Source: JAACFF01 sp963701435 (GTDB lineage Bacteria; Chloroflexota; Anaerolineae; Promineifilales; Promineifilaceae). Taken from it: a DNA stretch of 64,000 bases. Below the pieces are notes generated by a model. That model was given only the letters and a program-made list of their open reading frames with translations, ran no database searches and was not told the origin of the DNA. Positions 37,515 to 48,889 of this stretch are shown here, one piece after another. Location of the stretch: assembly GCA_963701435.1 (NCBI GenBank), contig CAVPAL010000006.1, positions 806,001 to 870,000 of the forward strand, written 5' to 3'. The position numbers and the translations under genes are program-made. Numbering within the stretch: position 1 is the stretch's first letter; each line of letters begins with the position of its first letter.

Positions 37515-38002
37515 ATGGGTCGATTTTTTCGTTATGTGTTGATAATTTTGCTCATTTTTGGAGCAGTTGTTTTGGGAATTTACCTCTACCGTACGTTTAT
37601 TGGCAGCAGTACGACGCCAGGCGTTGCGGTGGGCAAAAATGCGCTCATTGATTGCAATATTGATTGCAAAAATTATGGGCAATGCGGCAATACGCTGAGT
37701 GAGGAAAAACGCACCGTGGTGTTGGGAAACAAAGAAGCGCCCACGCTCAATCGTGACCTGCATAATATTTATTTTCTGGACGGCATACAGGTGCGCGTGA
37801 TAAATGAAGCCAACGGAACGGCCAAAGTCTTACTTACGACGCTTCTACAGACAAATCCATGCAACCTACTGATAAACAACTGCAAGGAAGCAGGGATGAA
37901 ACCGTCCATTTCTGGCAGGTCGAGCAGGTAAATGAAACTGGCGCTGTGGAAGCGGCGGGTTGGGTGTCTGATTGGTGTGTAAAGGCCCCAGAAAATGAGT
38001 AA
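37515..38002 (+). pseudogene. Membrane-anchored hypothetical protein with a frameshift
   Basis: Starts MGRFFRYVLIILLIFG, a transmembrane segment, then a Cys-rich part (CNIDCKNYGQCGN). The frame as read ends at 37931, but the continuation in another frame from about 37828 (TYDASTDKSMQPTDKQL, WVSDWCVKAPENE) reads well to a TAA at 38000-38002, overlapping the next start by eight bases. So a single gene with one frame break near 37828. Function unknown. Confidence 0.55.
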
Positions 38003-38822
38003 TATGGATGATCGCGCGATTTTAGAAGCCTTGTTGGCGGCCCAGGATGCCGGCGAGGCGGTGGTGTTGGCCACAATTATTCGCGCGCGTGGTTCTGTAC
38101 CGCGCCATGCCGGAACAAAGATATTGGTTTATCCCGACGGCCGTTTCCTGGGCACAATTGGCGGGGGCGAATTGGAAGCGCGTGTGCTGCAAGCAGCGCA
38201 GGCATGTTTGCAAGATAACCAGCCCCGTAATTTGCCCTATTCTCTCGTCGATCCCCAGCGTGGAGACCCCGGCGTTTGCGGGGGGGAATTGGAGGTCTTT
38301 TTGGAACCATACTTGCCGCCGGCGACTTTATGGGTAATTGGCTGCGGGCATGTGGGGCGCGCGCTGGCCCGCTTGGGTCACCATCTCGGGTATCGCATTG
38401 TTGTTTATGATGATCGTGCTGAACTGGCTGCGCCTGAAAATATCCCGGAAGCAGATGTTTATTTAAGCGGCTCTCTCGCTGCTGCGTTGGAAGCTAATCC
38501 CCTACATCGTCAATCCTATATCGCGTTGGTGACGCGCAATGTGATGGTCGACCGTGAGATCTTGCCGCTGTTGGCTGCTGCGCCTGCGCCCTACATTGGC
38601 GTGATGGGCAGCCGCCGCCGCTGGACGGAAACAAAACGACTTTTACTTGAAGATGGGTTGTCATCGGCTGATCTGGAACGCTTCCATTCGCCTATTGGTT
38701 TGGAATTAAATGCCGAGACGCCGGATGAAATCGCTTTGAGCATTTTGGCGGAGATTACGATGCTGCGGCGGGGCGGCGCCGGCAAACGCATGCCGGCGGA
38801 GGCAGCGCCAGCAGGAAATTAG
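37995..38822 (+). CDS. xdhC: XdhC-family molybdenum hydroxylase maturation protein
   Basis: 275 residues. ATIIRARGSVPRHAGTKILV and GTIGGGELEARVL at the N-terminus, VCGGELEVFLEP in the middle, and the Rossmann LWVIGCGHVGRALARL near 114 match XdhC, which inserts the sulfurated molybdenum cofactor into xanthine dehydrogenase-type enzymes. It directly precedes the hydroxylase subunits. Start overlaps the upstream frame. Confidence 0.88.
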   Translation: MSNMDDRAILEALLAAQDAGEAVVLATIIRARGSVPRHAGTKILVYPDGRFLGTIGGGELEARVLQAAQACLQDNQPRNLPYSLVDPQRGDPGVCGGELEVFLEPYLPPATLWVIGCGHVGRALARLGHHLGYRIVVYDDRAELAAPENIPEADVYLSGSLAAALEANPLHRQSYIALVTRNVMVDREILPLLAAAPAPYIGVMGSRRRWTETKRLLLEDGLSSADLERFHSPIGLELNAETPDEIALSILAEITMLRRGGAGKRMPAEAAPAGN

Positions 38823-38871
38823 TAAGTGTTTGTAAACTAAATTACTGATTTAGTTACGATTAGGACTTCAC

Positions 38872-39800
38872 ATGGAATATCAAACGCAAGTTGTTGAATA
38901 TTATGAGACCCCAACGGCCGTTTCCGAGGTTCTGGCGCTGTTGGCAAAATATGGCCGCGCTGCGCGCATTGTCGCCGGCGGCACCGACATTATTTTGGAA
39001 CAAGCGCGCGGACTGCGTCCGGAAATGACGCGCTACATCGATATCACGCGTGTGCCCGGGCTGGATCAAATCACCCAGGATGCGGATGGAACCATCCATC
39101 TCGGTCCGTTGGTGACGCATAACCAGGTTGTGGCTTCTGATTTGATTGTGCGGCATGCTTTTCCGCTGGCGCAGGCGAGCTGGGAAGTGGCGTCGCCGCA
39201 AATTCGCAACCGCGCCACGGTCGCCGGCAATCTGATTACCGCCAGCCCGGCCAACGATACCATTACGCCGCTGCGCGCGCTGGATACCAGCCTGGTTCTG
39301 GCTTCGCTGCGCGGCGAGCGCCTGGTTCCGCTGGCTGATTTTTATAGCGGCGTGCGCAAGACGGTGATGCAGCCGGATGAGATGCTGGTGGATATCCGGA
39401 TACGGCCGTTGCCCGACAGCGCGCGCGGAACCTTTGTCAAACTGGGTTTGCGCCGCGCGCAGGCCATTTCAGTGGTCCACGTGGCCGTTATTGTTGATTT
39501 TGCAGCCGACAAACAGAGTGTCCAATCGGCCCGGATTACGCTTGGCAGCGTTGCGCCGGTGATCGTGAATGCCCAATCGGCTGAAGCGTATCTGGCGGGC
39601 AAATCGTTGACGTGCGGAAACAATCGCCGAGACGGCGCGCCTTGCGGCTGCAGATTCACAGTCCAATTGATGATGTGCGCGGTTCGGCCGTTTACCGCCG
39701 CGAAATGGTGCGCGTGATGGTTAAGCGCGCGTTGGAAAATTTGCGCGACGGGTCGGAGCGGGATATGTGGCCGGATCAATCCGGCGCAGTTATGGGGTGA
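38872..39800 (+). pseudogene. Molybdenum hydroxylase FAD-binding subunit (frameshifted)
   Basis: FAD subunit of the CoxM/XdhB type: RIVAGGTDIILEQARG, SPQIRNRATVAGNLITASPA and TFVKLGLRRAQAISVVHVA are diagnostic and intact to about residue 245. The frame then breaks near 39605 and again near 39655, where ETIAETARL and PIDDVRGSAVYRREM continue in other frames to about 39800. The family spans about 280-290 residues, so the total fits. The FAD site motifs themselves are undamaged. Confidence 0.78.
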
Positions 39801-39831
39801 CACTAAAGGTCATTACCCCACTGGCGCAGGG

Positions 39832-40338
39832 TATGCAGCCAGCCCATGGCCCGGATACGCCCATCACAGCAACTGTAAATGGGAAAACGGTGTCGGCGGC
39901 CGGCGGCAATCATAAAACGCTTTTGCGCTGGCTGCGCGGAACAGGGCCTGCTCACCGGTACAAAGGAAGGTTGCGCCGAAGGCGAATGCGGCGCCTGTAC
40001 GGTGTTTCTGGATGGTTTGGCCGTCATGTCCTGCCTGGTTCCGGCGCCCCGCGCCCACAACGCTGAAATTGTGACCATTGAAGGGCTTGCGCAAAACGGC
40101 ACATTTACATCCTCTGCAGCAAGCATTTATTGACACGGGCGCAGTGCAGTGCGGTTACTGCATTCCTGGCTTTCTGATGTCCGGCGCGAAATTGCTGGAT
40201 GAGATTGCTGTTCCCAATAATGCCCAAATACAGCAGGCTTTTACCGGTAATTTATGCCGCTGTACCGGCTACTACAAAATAATTGAGGCAGTTGAAAAGG
40301 CGTCTGCAGAATTGACAGGTGATGATTATGTTAATTAA
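39832..40338 (+). pseudogene. Molybdenum hydroxylase 2Fe-2S subunit (frameshifted)
   Basis: The small subunit (CoxS/XdhC-Fe-S type). TATVNGKTVSAAGG and the cluster motifs CAEGECGAC (first cluster), QCGYCIPGF and GNLCRCTGYYKI (second cluster) are all present but spread over three frames with breaks near 39935 and 40108. The start is uncertain; ATG at 39832 (MQPAHGPDTPITATVNG) fits. The stop at 40336-40338 overlaps the large-subunit start. Confidence 0.75.
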
Positions 40339-42572
40339 TAACCAGTACGAATCACCATCCGTTGCAAGAGTCGATGCACATGGCAAGGTGACCGGAGATG
40401 CGCCCTATCCCGGCGACGTCACGCCGGAAGCGCTGCTGCATGCCCGGATATTGTTTAGCGGGCAGCCGCATGCGCGTATGCTCGCTATGGATACTAGTCG
40501 GGCGGAAGCGCTGCCGGGCGTTGTCGCTATTCTGACGGCGAACGATGTGCCGGTCAATGAATATGGCTTGATTATGCCCGATCAGCCTGTAATGGTTGGG
40601 CTGGGCAGCAGTAAACCCAACAGCGACATCAGCCTGTGGGAAGGGGATCATGTGGCGGTTGTTGTGGCGGAAAGCGAATTGGCTGCGGCGCGCGCCTGTG
40701 AACTGATTGAAATCGAATGGGAACCGCTGCCGATACGTCACCGATGTTTTTGAAGCGATGAAGGACGAGATGGTGCTGATCCCGCAATCGACAGCAATAT
40801 CGTCAAACATTACCAGATTCGCAAAGGGGATATGGACGCGGGCTGGGCAGAGGCGGATGTGGTTGTGGAAGGTCAGTACCAACTGCCGTATCAGGAACAT
40901 GCCTATTTACAGCCTGAAGCGGGCGTGGGCTGGATTGACGAAGAAGGACGGATTGCTATCAACGTTGGCGGTCAATGGACACATGAAGAGCAGGAGCAAA
41001 TTGCGCATGCGCTCGGACTTACCGCTCGACAAGGTGCGCATGATGTATGTGGCGATTGGCGGCGCGTTTGGCGGGCGTGAAGATATGTCGATTGCAAATT
41101 GTGCTGGCGCTGGCGGTCAAGCGCCTGCAGGAGATGGGCATTGATGCGCCCGGTGCGGATTATCTGGTCGCGCGAAGAAAGCATTCTTGGTCATCATAAA
41201 CGCCATCCGGCCTGGATTAAAACGAAATGGGGGGCGACAAAAGAGGGCAAGATAACGGCCGTTTCCGCCGAAGTGATCCTCAACAGCGGCGCCTATGCCT
41301 ATACCAGCACCAAAGTGTTGGGCAACGCCAATTTGATGGTCGACCGGCCCATACGAAATTCCCAATGCCCATATTGACAGCTACGCCGTGGCGACAAACA
41401 ATGTGCCCGGCGGCGCGTTTCGCGGTTTTGGCGGGCCGCAGGCTGCTTTTGCGGCCGAAAACCAGATGAACAAACTGGCCGAAGCTTTGGAAATGGACCC
41501 GGTTGCGCTGCGTCTGAAAAATGTTTTGCGCGAGGGCAGCGTGATGACGGTGCAAACGGCCATTCCCAAAGGCGTGAGCATCGCCGAAGTAATTACAGAA
41601 TGCGCCCAAACGGCCGCCTGGACACAGCCGCACCCGGATTCATCCTCGTTTGCCAGTTTGCAATCCTTGCAGACCAACCCAGATGTGCTGCGGCGCGGAC
41701 GCGGCTTTGCCTGTGCGCTAAAAAATGTGGGTTTTTCCTTTGGTTTTCCGGAACGGTGTGAAGCGACTGTTGAACTGTATGGCAGTACAGACATCGAACG
41801 CGTGATTGTCCACCACGCGGCTGCGGAAGTAGGTCAGGGAACCCATACCGCTATTCGCCAGATGGCCGCCGCCGCCGTGGGTGTGGCCGTCTCTCAGGTG
41901 GAATTAGACATGAGCGACACCGCCACCAGCGGTGATTCCGGCTCTGTTTCGGCCTCGCGCATGACCTGGATGGCGGGGAATGCGGTGCGCGCGGCGGCGG
42001 AAAAGGCGCTGCAAGCGTGGCAGGATGAAGAGCGGCCGGCGCGCGGTCATGTGCGGTTTACGCCGCCTGTTACGACGCCTTATGACGAAGTCACCGGCTA
42101 CAGCATGCCCAATTTTTCATATGGGTATGTCGCCGAAGCGGTGGATGTGACGGTGGATGTGGAGACGGGGCACATTCGTATAGACCGGGTTGTATGCGCC
42201 GATGACGTGGGCAAGGCGATCAATCCGATGCTGGTCGAGGGGCAGATTGAGGGCGCGGTTGTGCAGGCTTTTGGGTATGCGGTCATGGAGGATTTGCAGG
42301 TGCGAAACGGCCGTATTCAAAACCCTTACTTTAGCCAATATCTGATACCCGGCATTAAGGACGTCCCCACGCGGGTCGATGCGGTTATTTTGGAATATCC
42401 TGACCCGATTGGCCCCTGGGGTGCGCGCGGCATGGCGGAAATGCCCTTCATACCGCTGGCGCCGGCCATTGTGGCTGCGGTTCACGATGCGACAGGTATC
42501 TGGTTTGATGAAATTCCCCTGACGCCCGAGCGCGTTGTAACCCGGCTGCGGGAACACGGCATTGGAATATAG
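40328..42572 (+). pseudogene. Molybdenum hydroxylase large (Moco) subunit, multiply frameshifted
   Basis: A CoxL/XdhA-type subunit that should be about 745 residues. Conserved blocks appear in different frames: VARVDAHGKVTGDAPYPGDV, VTDVFEAMK, MMYVAIGGAFGGREDMS, WSREESILGHHKRHPAWIKT, GGAFRGFGGPQ, EVGQGTHT, and the final GARGMAEM (Glu of the active-site loop). At least seven frame changes fall between 40733 and 41345, then 41388-42572 is clean. Sequence between breaks is well conserved, so errors or very recent decay are both possible. The exact substrate class is unknown. Confidence 0.78.
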
Positions 42573-42575
42573 ATG

Positions 42576-42612
42576 ACAGAAGGTCGACTTTTTTGAAAAG
42601 TCGACCTTCTGT
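42576..42612. terminator. Perfect 17-bp hairpin between convergent genes
   Basis: Arms at 42576-42592 and 42596-42612 are perfectly complementary around a three-base loop, with T and A runs at the centre. It lies between the converging large-subunit and DUF11 genes and probably serves as a bidirectional terminator. Confidence 0.7.
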
Positions 42613-42656
42613 ATAAACGGCCGGTACTTCAGGGAAATACCAATACGCCAATCAAG

Positions 42657-45600
42657 TTATCCGCCGGGCTGAATGGCGAATGGGAAGAAGCCGGTTGTTT
42701 GCTGTGTTTGTGTCGCCGCGCCGCAGTGCATGCGCGCCATCAACCGGTAGAAGTGGGCATCCGGACTGCCGGCGGCGTCCACAAGACGATGATGGTTGTT
42801 CGTATCGGTGAACTGGCAGTCGTCAACGTCGGGATTGCATTGCGGTCCTGCATCCACATAGGCATCGCTTGTACTCCACCAAATTTCATAATAATCGGCG
42901 CCGACGTCGCTCCAATCGAAAACGATGTCATTACCGTCGACCCAGATAACCAGATCGGTGACTGCGGCGGGGGTGAGGCATGAATGTAGAACGGCCGTAT
43001 CTACATTATCCAGCGTATTTGTCTCGCCCGGCACAGCCGCAACCGTTACGCTGTTGCTATAGGTCTGGTCAAAGGGCAGCGGGTCAGGCCCGGGTATCGA
43101 AGCGTTGAAGTTAAACCAGGTCGTTTCGCCCGGATCAAGCCATTGGAACTGCGCCGTGAATTCATGCTGGCCCGGATTATCCTGCCAGTTGTCCAGGCGC
43201 TGCCATTCGGTATCGACGTCCGGTTCCATGACCATCTCGGCCGGATATGTGTCGGTGATGCTGACATTTTCGACGCGTGTGCTGCCGATATTCTCGACTG
43301 AAATCCAATAATGTGCATATTTGCTGTTGGGATCGCCATTTTGCCAGTCGCCCTCTTTGCGGACGCGTAGATTGGGGCCATAATCTTGCACCGTTTCGAC
43401 CCAATTGGCGCTGTTGTCGTTGGGATTATCCTCGTTAGGGAATAAGGTTACCTCAACCTGGTTGTCCAACTCGCTGCCGGGCAGAACGTCAGCGGCAATC
43501 GCGACAACAACTGTAAAGTTCAAACTATCCCCGTTGTCTAAGCCGGGTAAATTCCAGACCACCGTATCGGTATTGATCTGGCTGGGTGGGAAAGGCGACG
43601 TGCCGTTTGGCTCGTGGGCATAAGCCTCTACGAAGCTGGTCCCTTCCGGCAGCGTATCGGTAATTTGCAGCGCGCCAACGGGTACGTTGCCATTGTTGTG
43701 CAAATAGATGTTGTAGCCAATATGACCCAGCGGAACAAGCTGACCCCAGCCGAAACGCTTATCAATGCTCAGATTTGTATGCGGCTCGTTGATATTGCCG
43801 CCCCAGTGGGTTTCATTGTTGTCTGTATCCAGGTCGCTGGTGGATGCGATGACGGCCAGATTTTCAACGTATGCGCCCGGCTCGGCTGCTGCAGCCACAT
43901 GTGCTCGCAAATACACTTCATAACAAGTATGCGCTGGGAAGGAGGCAAGGGTCAGCGCCAGATCTGTCCCGGCGACGCTGATTTCTTGCCAGCCCGCGTT
44001 TTGCGCTTCCCAGGATTGCAGCGTCAACAACGGGTGCAGTGTGTCGGTAAGTGTGAGTTCGTTGCTGTGTGTTGCACCCTGATTGCAGACGTTGATGCTG
44101 AAAACAATGTCGGTGTCAGGCGCGGGGTCGCCTGTCCAGGCCCACTTGTCTACGGACAAATAGGTTTCGTTGGCGATGACATCTCCCTGCCAGGTCGCTT
44201 CTTTTTCTTCCGGCGCGCCCTGGTCGTGGGGTGAACTGGTGTCAATGGTTGCAGTATTTTCGATTGTATTGGGCGCCGTTTCGGTGACAGCTACGAAAAC
44301 ATCAAAACCGACCCAGTCACCGGGGTCTATCGCGCCTAAGTTCCAAACGAGCGGATCAACGGCCGTTCCCGTTCCCGTCGGGGTTACCTCAGATGTGTCG
44401 CCCAGGTAGCTCATGCCATTCATCACGTCGCTGATGGTGACATCAGGCGCAGGTGCGTCGCCTGAATTTTGATACTCAATGGTCAGAACCATGTTGCCGC
44501 CTTCGGCAGGCGCGCCATTGGCCCATTTTTGGATGCGCAGATAGGGTGCGGGATCGCGGAATACGTTGCCGACTTTGTTTAAGCTGGGATCGTCATAAAA
44601 GACGCTGATGTCTTGGCCCGGCTGCACATCCCATTCTGTTATCGGATTCCAGCTACATTCGTAGATATCAGAGCCATCTGGCAGCACATCCGTTTGTTTA
44701 TTTTGTGGATCAGGTGCATCGGGCGGTGCGCCATGGGTATTGCATTCCACAAGAACTGGTGTGTTTTCATCGAGCCAGGGTGCGGCGATGGTTCCCTGAA
44801 TGCTGTCGTCGTCGCTGTTAACGTTGCCGGTAATTGTGGCAATTTGCACTTCTGCCGTTTCGCCATTATCGATACGGCCGTAAATCCAATCTCCTGGTTG
44901 GATGTCAGGTGGATCAGTCAGCCAGCCGTCCTCATTTGTCGAGAAACCGCTGTCACCATTCCAGAAGGGGAATGCAGCTGTGGTCAATTCAGCCAAACCT
45001 TTAACTGTACCGCCGCTGTCTGTGACTGTAATCCAAACAGTGTGACCAACTTCGTACCGGCCGTCAACATAATCATGTCCGTAGTGCGTTTGAAAAATCA
45101 AATCTTGTGTCCTAAAACCTCGATGGAATGTGACCGAGGCATAATCGATTTCGGTTCCGTAGCGCACCTCACCGTTTGCTCCACGTGGAATGTCTGGGAA
45201 AGTGGCACTGTAATTACCACTATTGTCAGTTTGCGTATTAATATGCGACCCACCATATAAATCAACATCGATCCATTCTTGGTCTAAATGATCAACCTGC
45301 CCCCAGACTTCTTCAGTATGCGAATTTGCCCGCGCAGTGAAGGGAGTGGGAATGGTGATGACAACCGGATGATTGCCATTTCCGGCCGTAATTGTGAGGT
45401 TGTCGCCGGGCTGGAACGGCGTATTGATGTTCAAATCAAAATCACCGCCATCGGGAATGGTGTGTTGTTCAGTCGCCGTATCAATGACGATGGGTCCTTG
45501 GGGCGCATACCCCCAGATATGCGTTCCGCCCACGTCAATTTCAACCCAATGAACTTCCCCGCCGCTGAAGGCGACGTCGTTGTAGGTGTTGTCGTCCGGG

Positions 45601-47801
45601 TTGACGTCGCCGGTGAGCGGCGTGATTTCGACGACGTTGGTGTACTCGATTAGTGGTGTGCCCGGATTGTCGAGGTCGGCGGCAAACGCCAGCACGCCCC
45701 GTTCGCCCGGATCAAGATAATCAAAGTCCCAGGTGAGGATATTTCCATTCTGGGCTTCCCCCGTCAGGCGGCCCTCGTCAAAATTAAAATCTTCCGTATG
45801 CCACCAGCCGGCCCAGCCTGTATCGACAGGCAGCGTGTCCTTCACCTGTACAGTGTTGACCCGTTCATCCCCAATATTGGCAAAGCGGGCGCGGTACTCA
45901 ATTTGACCATCCCCGTTCCACCAATGATATTTTTCTACCTGCAGGTTGGGTCCGTTGTCGTTGATGGTCACCGTGATGCAGCTTGTGTTGTTGTCCGGCG
46001 AACCATCGCTTTCACCGCTGTCGATGGCAATACAGTTTTCGATGTCGGTTCCCGGCGTCACGTCGCCGTTTACGCTCATTTGGATGTGGAACCAGGCATT
46101 ATAACCAACCGGCGCTGTCCCCAAATCCCAGGTAAGCTGGCTGCCGTTGACGCCCGCATCCGGGAAAGGGTCGTTTTCTTGGGGCTGCGAACCGCCCCAA
46201 GCGGCTTCCTCAAACGTTAATCCCGGCGGTACGGTTTCCGTCACGGAAACAGCAGCCGGTTTATTACCATCGTTATAATAATGGATGAAGTAATTGATCC
46301 AGCCATCTGGAACCGGAACATATTCATGCACGCTTTTCTCAATGCGCACGTCAAAGCGCGGTGGGCTGACGTGGACGCTCGTGTCGACAAATTCATTGTC
46401 ATCAGGATTCACATCGCCTACGGCGGAGATTGAGACCGTGTTTTCCAACGCAGCGCCGATTGAAGCGTTGCCATCTAATAAAAGCCGCAGCTCAAGCGTT
46501 TCGCACCAGTCGCCGGGAAGGCCGGTCGCTTGCAGCACGATTTCCTGCGGACCGCCGGGCTGCGCGACCCAAAAGTTTTCACGGTCGCCGGGACGCCATT
46601 CAAGCAGAGTAACGCCAGAAGGCAGGCTGTCGATGAGCGTGACCGGACCAACCGCTGCGCCGCGTTCATTGCACCAGGTGACAAAATAGCTGAATTCTTC
46701 ACCCGGCGTGGGATCATTTGGCTGCGGCCATTTGTCAACTCTTAGCTGCACATCGTCACTGTGTACCCCCACCGTTCCAGCGCAGCTTTGATTATTATCC
46801 GGGTTGGTATCGCCGGGAGTCGTCGTGCTGATCGTCGCGCAGTTTTCCGAAATGGTTTCATCACCTTGCGGCGCGCCGGAAGCAACTTCCAGCGTAAGGG
46901 CGAAGGTGATTTCTTCTCCCGGATCAAGGGCGCCAAAATCCCAGGTGAGAAGATTGCCGGCGCCAGTCGTAGGCACAACGCCGCTGGTGTCAGCGACGTA
47001 GCTGGTGTAGGTTGGCAGGGGGTCGGTCAGTTCCACGTTTTCGGCGGTGAGATCACCATGGTTGACAATACGAATGCCATACACAACGACACTGCCGGGA
47101 GCGGCATAATTGCCGGCGTGCCATTTTTCCACTTCCAGCTCGGGGGCCGGTTCATGGAAAATATCACCAATACGGTGCCCATCGGGATCAGAATAGAATA
47201 CCGTAATATCTTGTTGGGGCTGCACATCCCATTCTGAGTTGGGGTCCCAACTGCAAGTGTAGGTGTCTGAACCATCAGGAAATGCAGCGCTGCTTTTGCC
47301 TGGTGTATTTGGCGGCGCTCCCCACGGTTCACAATCAACCGGAACGGCCGTATCCTGAACCAGCCAACTCGCATCAACCGTGCCGACAATGTTGTCATTG
47401 ACAGAAGAAACATTACCCGTTATTGCGCCAATCTGGACTGAGACGGACGGGTCGCTGTCAACCTGGGCGTGTACCCAATCTCCGGGCTGGATGTCGGGTT
47501 GTTCCCCCTGCCATCCATCTACGTTTGTTGAAAAACCGGGATCATCGTTCCACCACGGAATCGGCGCTGTTGTAAGAACGGCCGTTCCCTTGACGGTTGT
47601 GTTGTCGCTTTCCTTGACGGTTATGGTGACGGTATGGCCGGTTTCATAACCGCCTTCGACCCAGTCATGGCCATAATGGATGTTCATAACGGGCGGCAGC
47701 GGATCAGCAACGGCCGTTGGCGCCGCAGGCGCACCCCAAAAGACAAAAACGAATAGAGATGCGAAAATTAGCATCAGTGTAAAAACGAGTGAGCGGCGCA
47801 T
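42657..47801 (-). CDS. Giant secreted DUF11-repeat surface protein
   Basis: 1714 residues, with a signal peptide (SLVFTLMLIFASLFVFVF, cleavage near residue 32). Two copies of a module beginning with HYGHDWVEGGYETGHTV or HYGHDYVDGRYEVGHTV (about residues 42 and 930) are each followed by DUF11 (conserved repeat) domains with motifs such as TDPLPTYTSYV, TDTLPEGTSF and NTVQVKDTLP. A fibronectin-like domain and the tail FFPFAIQPGG follow. This is a long wall or surface structure. It splits the molybdenum-hydroxylase genes from their accessory genes and is on the opposite strand. Confidence 0.85.
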   Translation of the reverse strand: MRRSLVFTLMLIFASLFVFVFWGAPAAPTAVADPLPPVMNIHYGHDWVEGGYETGHTVTITVKESDNTTVKGTAVLTTAPIPWWNDDPGFSTNVDGWQGEQPDIQPGDWVHAQVDSDPSVSVQIGAITGNVSSVNDNIVGTVDASWLVQDTAVPVDCEPWGAPPNTPGKSSAAFPDGSDTYTCSWDPNSEWDVQPQQDITVFYSDPDGHRIGDIFHEPAPELEVEKWHAGNYAAPGSVVVYGIRIVNHGDLTAENVELTDPLPTYTSYVADTSGVVPTTGAGNLLTWDFGALDPGEEITFALTLEVASGAPQGDETISENCATISTTTPGDTNPDNNQSCAGTVGVHSDDVQLRVDKWPQPNDPTPGEEFSYFVTWCNERGAAVGPVTLIDSLPSGVTLLEWRPGDRENFWVAQPGGPQEIVLQATGLPGDWCETLELRLLLDGNASIGAALENTVSISAVGDVNPDDNEFVDTSVHVSPPRFDVRIEKSVHEYVPVPDGWINYFIHYYNDGNKPAAVSVTETVPPGLTFEEAAWGGSQPQENDPFPDAGVNGSQLTWDLGTAPVGYNAWFHIQMSVNGDVTPGTDIENCIAIDSGESDGSPDNNTSCITVTINDNGPNLQVEKYHWWNGDGQIEYRARFANIGDERVNTVQVKDTLPVDTGWAGWWHTEDFNFDEGRLTGEAQNGNILTWDFDYLDPGERGVLAFAADLDNPGTPLIEYTNVVEITPLTGDVNPDDNTYNDVAFSGGEVHWVEIDVGGTHIWGYAPQGPIVIDTATEQHTIPDGGDFDLNINTPFQPGDNLTITAGNGNHPVVITIPTPFTARANSHTEEVWGQVDHLDQEWIDVDLYGGSHINTQTDNSGNYSATFPDIPRGANGEVRYGTEIDYASVTFHRGFRTQDLIFQTHYGHDYVDGRYEVGHTVWITVTDSGGTVKGLAELTTAAFPFWNGDSGFSTNEDGWLTDPPDIQPGDWIYGRIDNGETAEVQIATITGNVNSDDDSIQGTIAAPWLDENTPVLVECNTHGAPPDAPDPQNKQTDVLPDGSDIYECSWNPITEWDVQPGQDISVFYDDPSLNKVGNVFRDPAPYLRIQKWANGAPAEGGNMVLTIEYQNSGDAPAPDVTISDVMNGMSYLGDTSEVTPTGTGTAVDPLVWNLGAIDPGDWVGFDVFVAVTETAPNTIENTATIDTSSPHDQGAPEEKEATWQGDVIANETYLSVDKWAWTGDPAPDTDIVFSINVCNQGATHSNELTLTDTLHPLLTLQSWEAQNAGWQEISVAGTDLALTLASFPAHTCYEVYLRAHVAAAAEPGAYVENLAVIASTSDLDTDNNETHWGGNINEPHTNLSIDKRFGWGQLVPLGHIGYNIYLHNNGNVPVGALQITDTLPEGTSFVEAYAHEPNGTSPFPPSQINTDTVVWNLPGLDNGDSLNFTVVVAIAADVLPGSELDNQVEVTLFPNEDNPNDNSANWVETVQDYGPNLRVRKEGDWQNGDPNSKYAHYWISVENIGSTRVENVSITDTYPAEMVMEPDVDTEWQRLDNWQDNPGQHEFTAQFQWLDPGETTWFNFNASIPGPDPLPFDQTYSNSVTVAAVPGETNTLDNVDTAVLHSCLTPAAVTDLVIWVDGNDIVFDWSDVGADYYEIWWSTSDAYVDAGPQCNPDVDDCQFTDTNNHHRLVDAAGSPDAHFYRLMARMHCGAATQTQQTTGFFPFAIQPGG

Positions 47802-48061
47802 GACTACCCCTTTTTGGCTGCAAAAAACCTAAACTTTGATGGGATCGCCTCCCTGAGGCCGTGTAAAATAATTTCAAAGCTTGTTTTTTGACGCCAAACA
47901 GCATATTAAATTTTGTATTTTCACATGAATGGCTGCACTCATAGCATAAAGGGAAAAACATGCGAAAATAAGTGACAAATGACTGGTATCGAGGGGATAA
48001 AAGTCACTAGAGAAAATCAACAAAAATGTCTCCGTTGTCAAAAAGTTGGTATGATTGAATT

Positions 48062-48889
48062 ATGCTTTTTCGCGATTATTTAACAATTGTGCGCGGCGGC
48101 GGCGACCTGGCGACCGGGGTCGTGTACCGGCTGCACAAAGCAGGATTCCCCGTGATCGTGCTGGAACTGCCGCAGCCTTTGGTTGTGCGGCGGCGGGTAG
48201 CGTTGGCGACGGCCGTTCTCGAAAATCAAGTGCGGATCGAAGACTTAAACGGCCGTCTTGTCCAGACACCGCAAGATGCACTGCAACTGGCCCAAACCGG
48301 CGTCATTCCCGTCCTCATATCACCCACAATCCGCATTCCTCATTCCGCGTTCCGCATTTTAATTGATGCCCGCATGGCCAAACGCAACATCGATACCAGT
48401 ATGACTCAGGCTGAGTTGGTCGTTGGTTTGGGGCCGGGATTTACGGCCGGCGCTGACTGCCACGTGGTGATTGAGACAAAGCGCGGCCACACCCTGGGGC
48501 GCGTGATCTGGCAGGGTGCGGCGCTGCCCAATACTGGCGCACCCGGCGTCATCGGCGGCAAGGGGGCGGAACGCGTCCTGCGCGCGCCGGCTGCCGGCGT
48601 TGTCGCCTGGCGAGTTGAGATTGGCGACCGGGTTACAGCAGGTCAAATGTTGGGAGATGTTGCTGGAGAGGTGATGTCGGCTCCTTTTGACGGCGTTGTG
48701 CGCGGTTTGATTGCGCCGGAAACGGCCGTTACTCGTGGCCTTAAAATTGGCGATGTAGACGCCCGCGCTGAAAGAGAGGCGTGTTTTACCATTTCCGATA
48801 AAGCGCTGTCGATAGGCGGCGGCGTGCTTGAAGCCATGTTGACATTTATAGGCAGCAAAAAAAATAAGAGAGAACGAGATGAAACGTAA
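48062..48889 (+). CDS. yqeB: YqeB-type selenium-dependent molybdenum hydroxylase accessory protein
   Basis: 275 residues. The N-terminal IVRGGGDLATGVVYRLHKAGF and the later IDARMAKRNIDT, VGLGPGFTAGADCHVVIETKRGH (split here) and GAPGVIGGKGAERVLRAP match YqeB/EF2563, a marker of the selenium-dependent molybdenum hydroxylase group. It is divergent from the DUF11 gene and begins an accessory operon. Its reaction is unknown. Confidence 0.85.
   Translation: MLFRDYLTIVRGGGDLATGVVYRLHKAGFPVIVLELPQPLVVRRRVALATAVLENQVRIEDLNGRLVQTPQDALQLAQTGVIPVLISPTIRIPHSAFRILIDARMAKRNIDTSMTQAELVVGLGPGFTAGADCHVVIETKRGHTLGRVIWQGAALPNTGAPGVIGGKGAERVLRAPAAGVVAWRVEIGDRVTAGQMLGDVAGEVMSAPFDGVVRGLIAPETAVTRGLKIGDVDARAEREACFTISDKALSIGGGVLEAMLTFIGSKKNKRERDET

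Noticed and set aside
40733..41345. Programmed frameshifting in the hydroxylase large subunit
   Set aside because: At least seven changes at non-slippery sites in 600 bases cannot be programmed; error or decay fits better.
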